From: Massospora cicadina
Lineage: Eukaryota > Entomophthoromycota > Entomophthoromycetes > Entomophthorales > Entomophthoraceae
Assembly (NCBI GenBank): GCA_022478985.1
Contig: JAKSZP010004229.1
Span: forward strand, 50,765-114,764
Direction: 5' to 3'
Length of the DNA stretch: 64,000 bases
The position numbers and the translations under genes are program-made. Positions 33,011 to 45,452 of the stretch are shown in pieces. Each line of letters begins with the position of its first letter. The stretch's first letter is position 1. The notes beneath the pieces are model-generated. The model was given only the letters and a program-made list of their open reading frames with translations, ran no database searches and was not told the origin of the DNA.

Positions 33011-36007
33011 GATATACAAATTATCATTAAGTCATATACTGTTTTAAGTCTTATATACAACTTTTTTAATATTCATTAAACTTCTGATATAGACTATGCA
33101 TTTTAATAGACTATATAGTATTTGTGGCATGTTACTATATCTGTTCAGTTGTTTAAGATGTATTGTCTCATTTATATATACATACAGACCTTTCTCTTCT
33201 GCGCCAGCCATTTTACAATAAATCTAAATTTGAATCAAGAAAATAAAACAATATCTAGTAAATCTATTTATCTCAAAAAGAAATAAAAGTGCAGCAGCCA
33301 TTGACTTTAATGCCTACATTTGAGCAAGCCGCTGCTCCTACATGGGGCAGTGGGTTGGCACATCTAAGCATTTGCTGCTCTGTGACATTTGTGCCAGGTT
33401 TCGTTCAGCCAGCTTTCTAAATTGATTAAGCGCTTTGTTTCTCTCAAGGACTTGATGCTCCACCCTGCTCAAATTCAACCTCTCTAATTTAGTAAATTTC
33501 AAAAACCTAGATTGGCCATTTTCTTCTGCCTTCAGGGGATGTTGGAAAACTATTTTCCTATATGATTTACAAATTTTGAAATTTCCAATGGAAGCATTCC
33601 CTAACACTGGGTTTGTAGAATTATGACCATATAAGGGCTACTTTAACTTGGTTTTACCCACGGTGGAAGCTGTGGTGGTTGCTACTCAAGTAAGACTCAT
33701 TTACTAAAATACACCTCTCCCTTCATGTGCATCCAGTTTCCCACATACATGAAAACTATCTGACTTTTGGCGTGCCAAAAAAGGTTTGGCTTCCATTGGG
33801 AGTATTTCAATACCCACGATAGCATACATAGTCCACATGGCATCGCCATTTTGAGAATTTAAGAGTAAGATCTGCTTGGGGAAATGTGCGAAAAGTATTT
33901 ATTGACAAACATTAATCCTGTCCTGACTATTAAGCTAAGAACTGGTAACAGCTTCACCCATGCCTCCTTAGATGTAGAAAAATTTAATTTTTGGATGATA
34001 GGAGCTTGTGTCAGTCATTCTGGGTTGCGTTCAATGTTAGGGGATAATCTGAGCTCATACTTGGTAGCCAGGAATGGTCACTGTACCTCCATTTTTGAGT
34101 TCACCAGAGTCATTATTGGAGTTCCATTCAGTTACAATGTATCCCTAGATCAGGTCTTTGGCGCAATATGTCACTTCATTCAGTTTAGCTTGTTGTTTGG
34201 GGTATGAATTGTTGTCCACATTTCCTGAAGTGGGGGTTATATGGTCAGTTCCCTAGGTGGGTTCCTTGGCTGGCTCTGTTAATTAAGAGAATTACTGAAA
34301 CCACCAAGGAAACGGTTAGTGCCATTATGGAGAACAGTGAGTGGGGACCTTCCATTGATTGTGGCAATTTTAGCGGAAGAGACAAGATTTTTAAGCCTAA
34401 AAAAACTAAAATTGGTCAGAATCAAATTTTTAATTAAGGTTTTATTAAGGGGAGTACAAAATAACCCAGCACTCTACTATAGGCAGGGTGCTGTGTTTTA
34501 TATTGTAAAACAGGTGGGGGGAGACTTGCACACTTGTATGACAATGGAGTAGCTTCAAAATAGTCCCAGAAGATTAGAAATTTATCCATTGGTACTTTTC
34601 TCAAGTCTTCCATTGTTTTCTGGGCCTCCATAATTATATAGCAGATGGCTCATCTGATGCTTCAACTCGGGGATTACTAACAACTTTTTTAAGTCTCAGC
34701 ATTTTTTCCCTCATTCCCTTAGCAATTATTTCGCCTGAGAAAGGTTCTTCTATCATCACATCTGAAAGAATTTTGATATTTTGGTTAGGGGTTTTCCCCT
34801 TGATCAGGTGTGGCAACTTTACTTCTTTCAGGGGTTCAATAATAATAAGGAGTAATGGGAGCATATTTATTGGCATATGTCCCCAAATTTGTGAGGTATG
34901 CTTTGGCAGAAGCATTGATAATATGGAGTCAGAGAGCCCACTGGCTTGAGGTTATGGCTGGCATAATCTGGGGGTGACCATCCATTGCTCATCAAGTGTA
35001 CCCCAAGTCCGCTATTTTCTCCAGCAGCATTGCTCAGGGGGCATTCCCTTTCTTCATTATAAAGGGGTGACTTTTCCTATCCAGCATGATGGCTGCGGTA
35101 GGGCCCTTACAACAATGGTCATGAAATTTGCAAGCCTTCCTTTGCATCTCTCCACAAAGCTTCTTTACAAGGAGCTTCTTGCTAGCCTCTGCAATTCTGG
35201 GGAATCATATTATTAATTTCATCATCCTTAAGGTTTCTAAGTGCTGTGCGGGACCCAAGGAGGTAGTAACCATCATTTAACATCATGTTGAGGCTGCCCA
35301 GCATATCCCTTCTTACCATATTGCCACAGCACATAAATCACCCTTTTGAGCTTGAGTTAAAAATGGTTGGGTGGTGTGTCCAGTTTACTTTTTAAATGGC
35401 CCACTCAAAGGTGAAATACCCTCAATCAATCACTCACGCTGTATCAGAAGCAGCTCAATTTGCCACTGATCCCAGAATGGAGATTGAGGAGATGGTTCCA
35501 CATTGTAGCTCACTCTTACCTCCTAAGCCTAAAGAATATTTAAAAAGATTAGTCAAAAAATTGGGAACTAGAAAACTTGAACTAAAACATAATTCAAATG
35601 TGACTTTAATTTATTATTAAATTTAGATAAATTTTAAATTTAAACTTAGAAAAATTTGAAATAAGCCGCAGAACATGATACTATCAATTGTGAGCAACCA
35701 TTGTAGATGGTAAGCTAAAAACTGCAGCTAAGATGGTACTGTCACCTCAGGAAGGACCTGTATTTCCTAATTTTAATCTATGGTGTGTGCTTAAGGAGGT
35801 CAACAAGAGTAACTTCCCTGTTGATACTGTAGTTGATTTAAATTAATTTTTTGCTAAAGTTTTGATGTAAAATCAACTTATATATCTAAACAGTTGTCCA
35901 ATAAATTGGCATACATTAAAACACAACACATGAAAATAGATATGGTGAACCACCATAAGTTTCCATGCATGGAAGAAAATTCATCAAGGTTCATAGAAGC
36001 TTGTGGT
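33011..36007. other. Old repeat debris with unassigned open stretches (element J?)
   Basis: Open stretches with no recognised family: minus 33607-33338 (basic, helical), plus 33884-34207 and 34204-34437, minus 34915-34634 and 34631-34434, plus 35396-35620 (basic end PPKPKEYLKRLVKKLG). At about 35870-36010 the plus strand reads ISKQLSNKLAYIKTQHMKID and EENSSRFIEACGRS, which may continue after element G at 53411 (VSLPLTSMLILMLIF). This could be an old plus-strand retroelement into which G inserted. Confidence 0.25.
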
Positions 36008-36012
36008 AGGTC

Positions 36013-36540
36013 TGTTGGTAATGAAGTTGAATGGCAGATAATATACAACCCGCTCAAAAAGAGTTTTTAATTCAGAAGCTGCTGGGATTACCATGAGCAA
36101 TGAATCCCAATAAAAGCTGCTGAAGGCTTAAATTTCTCTCAAAGCCACCAAAATTATTGCTAAAGATCTTGCCAGTTGGGGTCATCTAAATATGCAGGCC
36201 CAATAAAAATAATTTTGCATGACAGAATCCTTTACATTCCGCCACTTCTCTCCAAAATCATCATATCCTATGAGATCCTAAACCTTAACTATAATCTATA
36301 AATGTCCCTAAAACTTAAGTTAAAGGGATCCTCGTTTTTGATCACAATTTTGCCTAGTTTTTACTAGAAATTTTGCCTGCTTTTAGCAGAGATTTGACTT
36401 TCTGGAAATTATTGTCCCATCAAGAGAATTTCCCTAGAGACAAAAGTCTACAAGGAGATATAGTTGAAGCTACAGCAACTTATAATTTGATTATCCTTTG
36501 TAGGGAATAGACTTCAAAAAATATAATAAAAACTTATTAC
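36013..36540 (+). repeat. 5' LTR of element G
   Basis: 528 bp, TGTTGGTAATG...TTATTAC. Collinear with 52886-53410 but clearly diverged, so G is old. Confidence 0.82.
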
Positions 36541-36558
36541 TGGTGCCCCTGCCAGATA
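36541..36558 (+). other. tRNA-type primer-binding site of element G
   Basis: TGGTGCCCCTGCCAGATA immediately after the 5' LTR. Its first five bases agree with the A/B/D site, but the rest differs, so a different tRNA is likely. Confidence 0.65.
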
Positions 36559-36625
36559 CTTCTGATTATACCTGGTGAAGACATATCTTCACGCAATTAA
36601 GCCCACCAACCCTAGATCTACAACA

Positions 36626-36724
36626 ATGGAGGAAAATATACATTTGATTAGTGAATCATCTTCTTGTGAAAGCTATGAAGCTCAAATTAGTGCCTTCAAA
36701 CAATAACTGCTAAAGGTGGCTTGA
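36626..36724 (+). pseudogene. Gag N-terminus of element G
   Basis: ATG at 36626: MEENIHLISESSSCESYEAQ, then stops. Cut by element D; continues at 47644. Confidence 0.5.
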
Positions 36725-37853
36725 TGTTGGGATTTTTGCCCATATTCCCAGCCTGCTAGATTACCTGGTATTGCTAGAGGAAAATTCCAAAGGTGAAGTG
36801 AATCAGAAATTGGTTGGGCTGAGTTTTGGAGTAACTATGTTTGGGGGATTCTGAAGTATTCGCCTGGTCATATCTGTCAGGGATCAAACCGGATGAATAC
36901 TTAAGATCTCATCAGGTGGAGTTGCTGATGAAATAGGGGCATCTGATAGTGATTAACTATTAAGTGTACCTATTGGGATTGGTCAGGTCTCATCACCAAC
37001 TGATTGGGAATGATTAGCAAGTTGCAAGGCGAGTGATGCCACCTGCAACTAGCAAATCGATTGGGTGGTGAGTGACCTGCCATAATGGGTAATAATTCCC
37101 ATTACCTAAGCAGGTCACTAGTCAATATATGGTTGGTTCACTTGGTTTGAGAGGAAAACGTTAGGGACACATTTTCTGACTCTTTCCATTTAAGGTCTCA
37201 AGGATGTCCAATGATGGAATCCTATCCAGGATGGGGAAGACCATCGCTGCTGAGACAAAGATGGGTGATTCAACAGCAATGGCTGCCGTTTCATTGAAGA
37301 GGTGTCAACTGAGGGTTAGACAGCCAAATTCCCCACTATATATATTCCCTAGGATTTACTATAATAAAAAACATTTTTTATGAGAACAGTAATATTATTC
37401 ATTCAGTATATAGTTAAACTATTATCAGCTTCTATTGTGTTGTTCTATCTCAAGGATATTATTACAGAGGGCAATGATTGGAAGACTCTCAGAGAGAAGA
37501 ATAAAGATCTTAGTGGGGATCTAGAGAAGAAGAAGCCACAATCAGGATAGCTGCCAACTGTGTGTTGGGCTGAGAGAGACTGTCACTCAGATATCTTAGC
37601 GAAGATTGGGTGGACAAGAGCATAGAGAACAAATTCCTATGAGTACGACTTCATGAGTATTTAATCAGGAATACTGGCTGAGCATTGGGCCAAAATATAA
37701 TTCAATTTCAACTACGGATAATAGTCTCCATACTACTATCAATTAATAATTCATTCTATACAATGCAATGAAGTGCACGAGGGAACTGAACCTGTGCAGT
37801 AAAAAGGTTACTGGGTTGCTTGCCAATAACAACCATCAAAGTAAATTTTTACA
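36725..37853 (+). repeat. 5' LTR of element D
   Basis: 1129 bp, TGTTGGGATTTTTGCC...TTTTTACA. Collinear with 45137-45376 plus 46746-47638. Confidence 0.93.
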
Positions 37854-37856
37854 AGT

Positions 37857-37874
37857 TGGTGCTTACTACAGGGG
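37857..37874 (+). other. tRNA-type primer-binding site of element D
   Basis: TGGTGCTTACTACAGGGG, 3 nt after the LTR. One mismatch to the A site. Confidence 0.8.
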
Positions 37875-37877
37875 TAG

Positions 37878-39171
37878 TTGAGTGAAGAATCTATAAGAAT
37901 GTCATACAAAGAAGAGCTCAGCAAACTGTGGACCAAGTTAGCCACTGTAAACCAGAATGCCTTAAAATCAGTGGACCATTGGGAGTTCGTGGACTTGGAA
38001 GAACGAGTTGCCAAGGTGGAAGAAGGAATAGAAATTGTAGCAAGCTTTGGGAATGAGTTACTCGACAAAGTAAACTCGTTGAAGAAGAAAGAAAGGGACC
38101 TCATTTGAGAGGTCTTATACCTGAAAATGGAGTGAGAAGCGGATTGCATTTGTTTAAGAAATTTTGGTGTGGATATCAAAAGATTAATCAAACAAGTGGA
38201 GGAGCTTAAGAATACCGGATGTGCAGGTGAACCCAATATGCAATTGATGCTGAAGAAAGAAGTCCTCACATGATACTTAAGACAAATACCCCTCAAGGAA
38301 CATGACACCCACTTTTAATGACATCTCAGAGATGACGCCCAAGGTCACTCCTCAAGTTAGCAAAAGTAGCTGAACCAAGAGAATCAGCCATAAATAACTC
38401 AGAGGAATTTAGGGCAACACCAAAATTGCCAACATTCCATCAGGAATAATGCCCAATCATTTTTCTGACTGTTTGACATGACCATGAATGGCTATGGGGA
38501 TCATCAAAAGGCGTTGACGGTCATGAATCTCCTAGACACTGACTGTCAAAACTTAATGTTACCTCACCTGGAGGGGGACAGCTGGCCGTATGCTGAGGCA
38601 AAGGTGGCCATCATGAAGGAGTTCAGGAGTCTGACACGCATGTCAAAACTGCAAGCAAGAATTTATGGGAATTCAGTTCCATAAAGATGAGTCTCTTGCT
38701 AGCTTCGCGGATCAGTTTTACCAGGAGTCACAGATCCTGGCCGGAGCAAAAGTATTGGATGACTTTGATGCTAGAATCACCTTGCAAGCGGCCCTTTGGC
38801 CCTATTGCAATTTGCATCACATGATGTCTTCCATGTTTGCAACGGAAATAACTACCTTGCAAATGGTAGATAACTTGAAGATTTTGGGAGCGATACATAA
38901 TGCCCCAAATAGAAGCTTCAAATCTAATCTGGTACAAAATCTGAATCTCATGAAGGGAAATGAAGGAGCTAAGGAGGCTACCAATCAAACCGTGCTGGGA
39001 AATAAGCCTAAATATTTCAGATGGTTAAACAAGAAGGAGAAGGTCTGCTATCAGTTTTGCGGGAAAGGACATTTTTCCATTCACTGTAAAAAGCTGAAGG
39101 ATCAGATCAACGTGGTCCAGGCCAAGGAGTCAGCAGCCACCAAGGATTCGGGAAAAGGGCCCATGGCCTAG
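37878..39171 (+). pseudogene. Gag of element D
   Basis: The N-terminus from 37902 (MSYKEELSKLWTKLATVNQN, coiled-coil-like) stops at 38108. The capsid part at 38478-38684 (MTMNGYGDHQKALTVMNLLD) overlaps in another frame with 38665-39171 (ESLASFADQFYQESQILAGA). The zinc knuckle near 39048 reads CYQFCGKGHFSIHC: total length 14 as in CX2CX4HX4C, but the second Cys is one position late. It matches gag of A (FAERFMAEAHVLIGAG block). Confidence 0.8.
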
Positions 39172-39539
39172 ACAGGGAACAGTCTAGAGCTGCGGATAAA
39201 CCTGTTCCTCCCAACATTATGAATGAAGAAATCAATATCAGCGATCTGATCATAGATGACGAGCAGGATCAGCTGTATCAAGTGGTCAATATGGACATAA
39301 ATGGTGTGACCAGAGCTGGGGAAAATAGAATTGACCCCGAGATAATCAAGGAAGTTGCCCAGCCATAAGCCTGACAACTTGCAGACAAGATTTGAACAAC
39401 TGAGAATCCTAAATATTATCTGATGTTCATTTAGATGAGGCTAATCTGTCTATCCCCCTCAGCATGATAAAGGAATCACTTCCTGAATTATCATCAAAAA
39501 TTATTCACACCCTAGATTTGGCTAATAATGCTGCCATTC

Positions 39540-39995
39540 ACTCAGTAAACACTATATTACAATACTCTGAGTGTAAATATATAGACATACAAGTGGATTG
39601 AGTGAGGGTGAGGGAAATTGTTGACAGTGGAGTGCCCATCAATATTGTCTCAACCAAGCTGATAAAGAGGATGAAGATCTCTTTGGACTTGGAACACAAG
39701 AAAGAATATGGGACATCTGGTCTGAACACCACCATTTCCTGTGGATCGTATAGTGCGCTGCCACTTGATTCTGGTCATTGGTGGTATCTGCACCAGCAAT
39801 AGTTTTGGCGAACCAAAACTATGACATTATGATTGGAATGGAATTTCTATGGAAATTTGGAGTTAGATGTAACTTTGAGGATAATATGTTGACCATCTTG
39901 GGTCAGACGTTACCATTGGTATATCAGAAGGATGGTGAAGCTCCTCTAAATTGGAGAAACAACTTCATCAATCTAATATACAATGATGGCATTAT
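39540..39995 (+). pseudogene. Aspartic protease of element D
   Basis: VREIVDSGVPINIVSTKLIK at about 39602-39670 (D-S-G active site intact), YGTSGLNTT, SYSALPL. After a frameshift: SAPAIVLANQNYDIMIGMEF and the tail INLIYNDGIITI. Close to the A and B proteases, but with the normal Ser instead of Met. Confidence 0.82.
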
Positions 39996-39999
39996 CACA

Positions 40000-40335
40000 A
40001 TTTGATACCAATTAGTTGGTAGAAAGTGACGCAAAATTCTGGCGGAAATCCTAGAGAACCAGGGAAAGACACTGAGGATCAAGAATGAGAGGACCATACC
40101 AGCTGGATCACAGATGATAGTCAACACAGGGTTGACATTAGAGATTCCTGAGCTGTTGTATGGGGAGATTGGAAGCCCCTAGAAGAAGTCCAAAGTGGAG
40201 CCATGAGTGGCTCCTGGGATAATAATGCCAGGCCATAGAGAAATTCGAGTTCTCTTGGCGAATTTGAGTAAAAAACTGATGAAGATCAAGAGGAATCAGA
40301 TCATTGCATTTTTTCATCTGATCCCGATGGCTGAA
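40000..40335 (+). pseudogene. dUTPase-like segment of element D pol
   Basis: ERTIPAGSQMIVNTGLTLEI, PELLYGEIGSP, stop, KSKVEP, stop, VAPGIIMPGH, EIRVLLANLSKKLMKIKRNQ, IIAFFHLIP. This follows dUTPase motifs 2-4 (PAG...NTGL..EIP..YG.I, GxI..GH.EI.VLL.N, I..NQIIA). Motif 3 lacks the catalytic Asp/Tyr, as in A and B. Lies between protease and the RT linker. Confidence 0.62.
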
Positions 40336-41300
40336 TTGAGAAGATTCCACAATTTTGGGTCTCTTGACAAAATTGGATTACCAGCTGTGGTAACCAAAAG
40401 TATCAACCTATTGGTTGATAGAGAGCAGCTCGCTGATCTGTCAGAAGGCCAGCAAGAGGAGGTGCTCAAACTATTTGAAAAGTATTGGGGAGTTTTTCTC
40501 AGGATGACCACAATTTGGGATGCGCACAGGACATGATCCACAAGGTTGACACCGGGGAAAATTTGCCAATCAGGATGAGACCAATCAGCAATCAAAAGCT
40601 GCCAAAGCGGTAGTGGAGGATGAAATCAGCAAACTAGTCAAGCATGGGCTTCTAGTTCCGTCATCAAGTCACTGGGCAATTCTGATTCTGATCATGAAGA
40701 AGAAGTATGGATCCAACCGGGTGGTGATTGACTACTGAAGGCTAAACAAAATTTATGAAGAAGGATTTGTATCCCCTACTGAGGATTGACAATGCCCTAG
40801 ATTGTTTAGGAGAAGCGAAGTATTTCTCCGCAATGGATCTGATATTGGGATATTGGCAGATCAACTTGCAAAAGGAAGACCAGAAAAAATGTGCAATTAT
40901 TACCGCGCAGGGGCTATTCCAACTGACGAGGATGCCCAGGGTCTATGAAATGCGCCTGCAACGTTTTAGAGGGCCATGGATGCGATATTACGTGAATTGA
41001 AGTTGTTGTGTGTCCTGGTATATCTGGACAATATAAACGTGTTCAGTAGGACGTTTACTGATCACCTACACAACTTGGAAGAAGTATTGAAGTGACTGTC
41101 CACAGCTAACCTGAAGATCAAGCCAAGAAAGTGCCACTTCTTTAAGAAAGAGTTGGAATGCACGGTATTTGTAATCAACTCTAGTGGATTGCAGCCGCAA
41201 ACTCATAAGATAGCAGCTATAGAACATATGGCTGTACCAAAGAGTGTCCAAGACATCCAAGTATTCCTTGGGATGGTCAGATACTATAGAATATTTATTC
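40336..41300 (+). pseudogene. Reverse transcriptase of element D
   Basis: Linker LADLSEGQQEEVLKLFEKYW. RT from 40755: [53 protein letters not shown]. The active site near 41020 reads LVYLDNINVFSR, so YLDD has become YLDN. Stops and frameshifts break each block. The connection (VFLGMVRYYR) is near 41260-41290. Confidence 0.85.
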
Positions 41301-41830
41301 AACTTCGCCCAGATAGCTGAGCCATTATTAAATTTATTAAAGGATCTGAAAAAAGGATTTGTATGGAATGAAGAGGCCCAGGACTCCTTCAATGAGTTAC
41401 GCTGGTATTTGATAGATTCTCTGATTCTGAAATATCTGAATTTTGATTGGGAGTTTATTATTCAAACTGATGCTTTGTTGATGGCGATTGGCGCCATACT
41501 GAGCCAAGTAGACAAACTTGGGGATGAGCATCCGGTGGCATATGTGAGCTGGACACTCTCAGCCACTGAGAGGAACTACACTGTGACTGAGCGTGAATGC
41601 CTTGCGGTCATTTATGCATGCAAGCAGTTTTGGGTGTACATCCATGGAATGCACTTCAAGGTGGTAACAGACCTTTCTTTGCTGCGTTGACTGTACAATT
41701 TAAGAGAGTTGGAAGGACGACTGGCCCAATGGGCACTTAAGCTCCAGGCTTACAATTATGAGATTGTCCACTGAATGGGGGCTTCTCACCAGAACATGGA
41801 TGGCTTATTGCAGTTGCCAATGGTCCAGTT
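41244..41830 (+). pseudogene. RNase H domain of element D pol
   Basis: FAQIAEPLLNLLKDLKKGFV, FIIQTDALLMAIGAILSQVD, HPVAYVSWTLSATERNYTVT, ERECLAVIYACKQFWVYIHG, VVTDLSLLR, then a stop and LAQWALKLQAYNYEIVH. The main acidic residues are present (DHESLR reads DLSLLR). Confidence 0.87.
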
Positions 41831-41959
41831 GGTATACCCGCAGGCAGATGAGCTATTCCAGAGAATGGTCATTGGAAAAATTGGGGACGAGCCCCAAGAA
41901 ATTCAAGGTGCGCTTCAGAAAGCGATGGAAAACACTGAGACCATGGATGGACAAGTATT

Positions 41960-43060
41960 CAAGATGATCAATGGGAAGCAGTTATTATTCCCAAAACTGT
42001 CAGAAAGAGCAGTTATAGTGCAAGCAGCTCACAAGGTTGTCAGTCATGGAGGCCTGAGGATAAACAACCGACCATATTCACCAGTACTATTACTGGGAAT
42101 CCATCAACTATGATGTCACAGATTATCTAGCTTGTTGTGTGGAGTGCCAGCTGCACAAACCACATAAGAATACAACTGGATACTGACTGGTCCGCCCTGG
42201 ATTTGCCTGGCACATGGTGTCCATTGACGTGATGGGACTGCTGATGATGAGCACAGGGGGAGTCAAGTACATTATATTTGTGATTGACCATATGATGGGA
42301 TGGATCGATATGAAGGTCCTAACAATAGTAGATGCTACCAGTACTGCTAGGTTCATCCTGGATCAAGTGGTATACCAGCATGGATGTCTGCAGGTCCTGC
42401 TTAGTAACAATGGGACCAACTTCATGTCTCATGTGATCCCAAGATAAAATGAGATAATGGGGATCTGAGGAGTCATGTCAGTACCTTAATGGCCGGAGAT
42501 GAACAGACTGGTAGAACGGGTCAATGGAACGCTGGCCACGATGCTGAGGAAGCTAGTTGCAGGGAGAACTTCTGCGTGGGGAACATACCTGAGTTCAGTG
42601 ATGTTTGCCTACAATATTAGTCATCATACAGTGACGGGAAAGACGCCATTTGAATTGTTATTTGGAAGAAAGGCTGCGTTGCCACCAATTTTATATTTGG
42701 TGGTGGAACCTACGTTGGGGATGAGTACCAAGCAATACCTGAACTGACTGACGAGTATTCTGATTGATATGCAATCACAAGCATTTGATACAACCTTGAA
42801 GAAAAAGGATACAAGCAAATCGATGGACATGACAAGAACTGACTGGCTTTAGCCAAATATTGAATAGGGGAAAGAGTTGCCTATTGCAATATGCATGGTT
42901 TCTGGATGAAGAAACAAACTAGATGCGTTGTGGTCAGGTCTGTTCAAAGTAATTGCCAAGATGGCGACCAATGCTTACTCCATCAAGAATCTCTTAGATG
43001 GAAGAGTTGTGAATCGAGTCCACGCTAAGTATCTAAAGTGATGGATTGATGAAAAAAATA
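41960..43060 (+). pseudogene. Integrase of element D
   Basis: Zinc region: AAHKVVSHGGLRI and YLACCVECQLHKPHK. Core: MVSIDVMGLL (Asp 1), LLSNNGTNF (Asp 2 reads Asn) and MNRLVERVNGTL (Glu). Then SVMFAYNISHHTVTGKTPFE and a C-terminal strand GLFKVIAKM, NRVHAKYLK near 43040. No chromodomain. Confidence 0.85.
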
Positions 43061-43334
43061 AAAGAGTTCCTGAAGGACCAATGAACCATTAAGTTGGTCA
43101 TGTCCTGATGAATAGATCAAGTTCAAAAGAAGGACCTCTGAACCAATCTAGATGGTTAAGTCCGAAAAAAGGACCTTTGAACCATAGAAAACTGGCAGGT
43201 TTAAGTACACAGGACCCAGTTTGGGGGAAAAAATAAAAAAAGATGGACCGCTGAACTGAAACAAGGTCAAGTCCCATAGGGAAAAAAAAGAAGAATAAAG
43301 ATAAAATATTGATAAAAGATATTGAAAAAAAAGA
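43061..43334 (+). other. Pol tail of D with short GGACCTCTGAACC-type repeats
   Basis: The sequence after integrase repeats words such as GAAGGACCTCTGAACC and AAAGGACCTTTGAACC at intervals of about 50 nt (43070-43250), reading KEGPLNQ/KKGPLNH in frame. Could be a low-complexity pol tail or untranslated sequence. Confidence 0.4.
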
Positions 43335-44557
43335 TTATAAATAGCACAGAGAAAAAACCAATATAAGTTTTATAATTTTTATTTTATTAATTGTCCTCAG
43401 TATGGGATGATTCCACTTATGTCGCCTCTTGGGGGAGGGAGGATGGATCACAGTAGGAATGAACAGCCCATCAAAATCAATATGAGATTGGATGCTAGCG
43501 AGGGCAAGACCTACATGAAACCACGTTCTTTGAGAGGACGCCGAGCCCTGAGAGAAAGTGACTAGGGGAAGGGAAATTGAGATGTTGGATGAAGCCAATT
43601 GTAAAACCTCGGAGTGGGGAGGAAAGCAACAGTATAAAAAGAGGCAATCAGTGAATAACCCCGAGTAATCCCAATACAGTACCTGGAGCCAGAAGATTAG
43701 TCCTGAGCGCCTGACGATGGGCTTCATCAAGGACACCAGACATATGGGCCAGCAATGAAGAAGGGATGCTTGACGGGGGTTGCTGAATCATGCCCCCTAT
43801 CAATGCCATCAGTGGAAGATACTGATGGGAAGTGCCGGAGAAGAGATAGTCATGCAGGGAGCAGATTGCATCCTGCAAGTGGTGACTATGGGCTTCTCAG
43901 AAGCTAAAGCTGAATGAATGGTGGAACCCAGGTGAGGCTGGAAGCTTCATGGACCAACTTTGAAGAACTTGGCCAGCAAAGCAAAGAGCATAAGCGGCGG
44001 TATCTTGATCCAGGATGTTATCAAGATCAGAGGGATTCATCACTAGAGTCAAAGCCTTGGTGACTTGGGCCCGGAGTTCAGCGTAGGGGAGCTCAAAGTG
44101 AACACTATTACAAATTGAGAGCTTGGAGACCAGAACAGTGGGTTTGTAATATTGACTGAGTTGGAAGAGGAACTCAGGGAGCAGGTCCAACCCAGCCATA
44201 AATGAACGATCTAGAGCAACCAGCATAATCTCCAGAGCATCTATGATGATGTTCAAAGTATCAGCAAAAGGAGCCAAATCCAGGAGTTTTGAAGTCCAAC
44301 TCTGGAATCGATGCCAGAGGAAGAATTGGCCAAGAGTTGTTCAAAATGATAGCCAGCCTGGTTTCAGAGGGATTAGTTACCATTTCCAGTAATTTGACAG
44401 AAGGACTAGCCACTTGCACCAGACTAGGCGTATGAGTCCTGGAAGGACCATAAAAGAGGTTCTACCAAGCATCCTGACTCATCTGCTGGAAGAGACAAAG
44501 TTCTGGATCAGACAAACTATTCAGGAGCTGCTGGTAGCGTGACTCAGAATTTGACAT
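43335..44557 (-). CDS. Antisense reading frame of element D (unknown protein, broken)
   Basis: Minus strand, between integrase and the 3' LTR. ATG at 44557: MSNSESRYQQLLNSLSDPEL, LFQQMSQDAW then a TAG, then VASPSVKLLEMVTNPSETRL. The next frame (44277-43897) has LDRSFMAGLDLLPEFLFQLS and DLDNILDQDTAAYALCFAGQ. Further blocks at 43878-43648 and 43736-43335, ending PSPKRRHKWNHPI. About 390 codons with one stop and about three frameshifts. Helical and soluble-looking; no family recognised. Position resembles the antisense accessory ORFs known from some plant gypsy elements. Confidence 0.5.
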
Positions 44558-44585
44558 ATGAGCTGGATGAGAGGGGGATGTCAGA

Positions 44586-44593
44586 CTTATATA
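44586..44593 (-). promoter_or_regulatory. TATA box of the antisense frame in D
   Basis: TATATAAG on the minus strand, 29 nt upstream of the antisense ATG, with a C/T-rich stretch (ACATCCCCCTCTC) between them. Confidence 0.45.
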
Positions 44594-45136
44594 GAAGTTG
44601 ATATTATGCATGCTACAATCCATTAGGCTCTAATTTTGGAGAAATTAATCTCAAATTAATGAGATAAGCTCTCCAAGGGAAGAATTAGGAATGACTTGAG
44701 CCAAGAGGTTATGAGTAAAATAACAAGGTCAAATAGAAATAAGTATTCTTAATTAAGCCATGAAACAAACATTGACGGCAAGAGTCTCCTGTCTAGGATG
44801 AGGAGAAAATCAGGAAATCATGGATGCCAGACCAATAATCCTTAATATGACAGTGGGTCATATACCCTAATGGGGGTAAAACTGGATCCCAGGACTAATA
44901 TCATCGTGAGTAAATCAATTGGCCTGGCATGACAGCAGGTTGTGGGGACCGCTCTCTGAGAAGGCAGTATTGAGGAGGAAGAGGAAGAGCGCCATATGCC
45001 AAAGGTTGTCCCAAGCATCGTTGAGTATTGATGAGTGTACTCCACTTAACCCATGAAGTATTCAACCAAGTGTCTGAAGTGGTGTTCTCATGCCCCAGTC
45101 CTTTTCTTTCTGGAAATCTAGGCAAGAGGGGGGATG
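44594..45136 (+). other. Non-coding 3' region and polypurine tract of element D
   Basis: No convincing gene. The purine run AAGAGGGGGGATG at 45124-45136 adjoins the 3' LTR and is the plus-strand primer. Confidence 0.55.
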
Positions 45137-45452
45137 TGTTGGGATTTTGCCCATATTCTCAGCCTGCTATATTACCTGGTATTGCTAGGGGATAATTCTC
45201 TAGGGTGAAGCGAATTAGAAATTGATTTAACCTGTTTTGGAGTAGCTATGTTTGGGGGGATTTTGGGATATTCACCTGGTCATATCCATTGGGGATCGAT
45301 CTGGATGAATACTTAAGATCTCTGGGCGGAGTTGCTGATGAAATAGGGGCATCTAATAGTGATTAACTATCAGGTGTGTAAGTCTCAGGGAACATCCTTT
45401 GGCTCTCAATTGGGTCATTTTCCCATTCCCAAATAAAAAGACACCAAAGAGG

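Noticed and set aside
37808..38308. 166-codon minus-strand open frame
   Set aside because: Shadow of the D gag on the plus strand; it also spans the LTR border and primer site.
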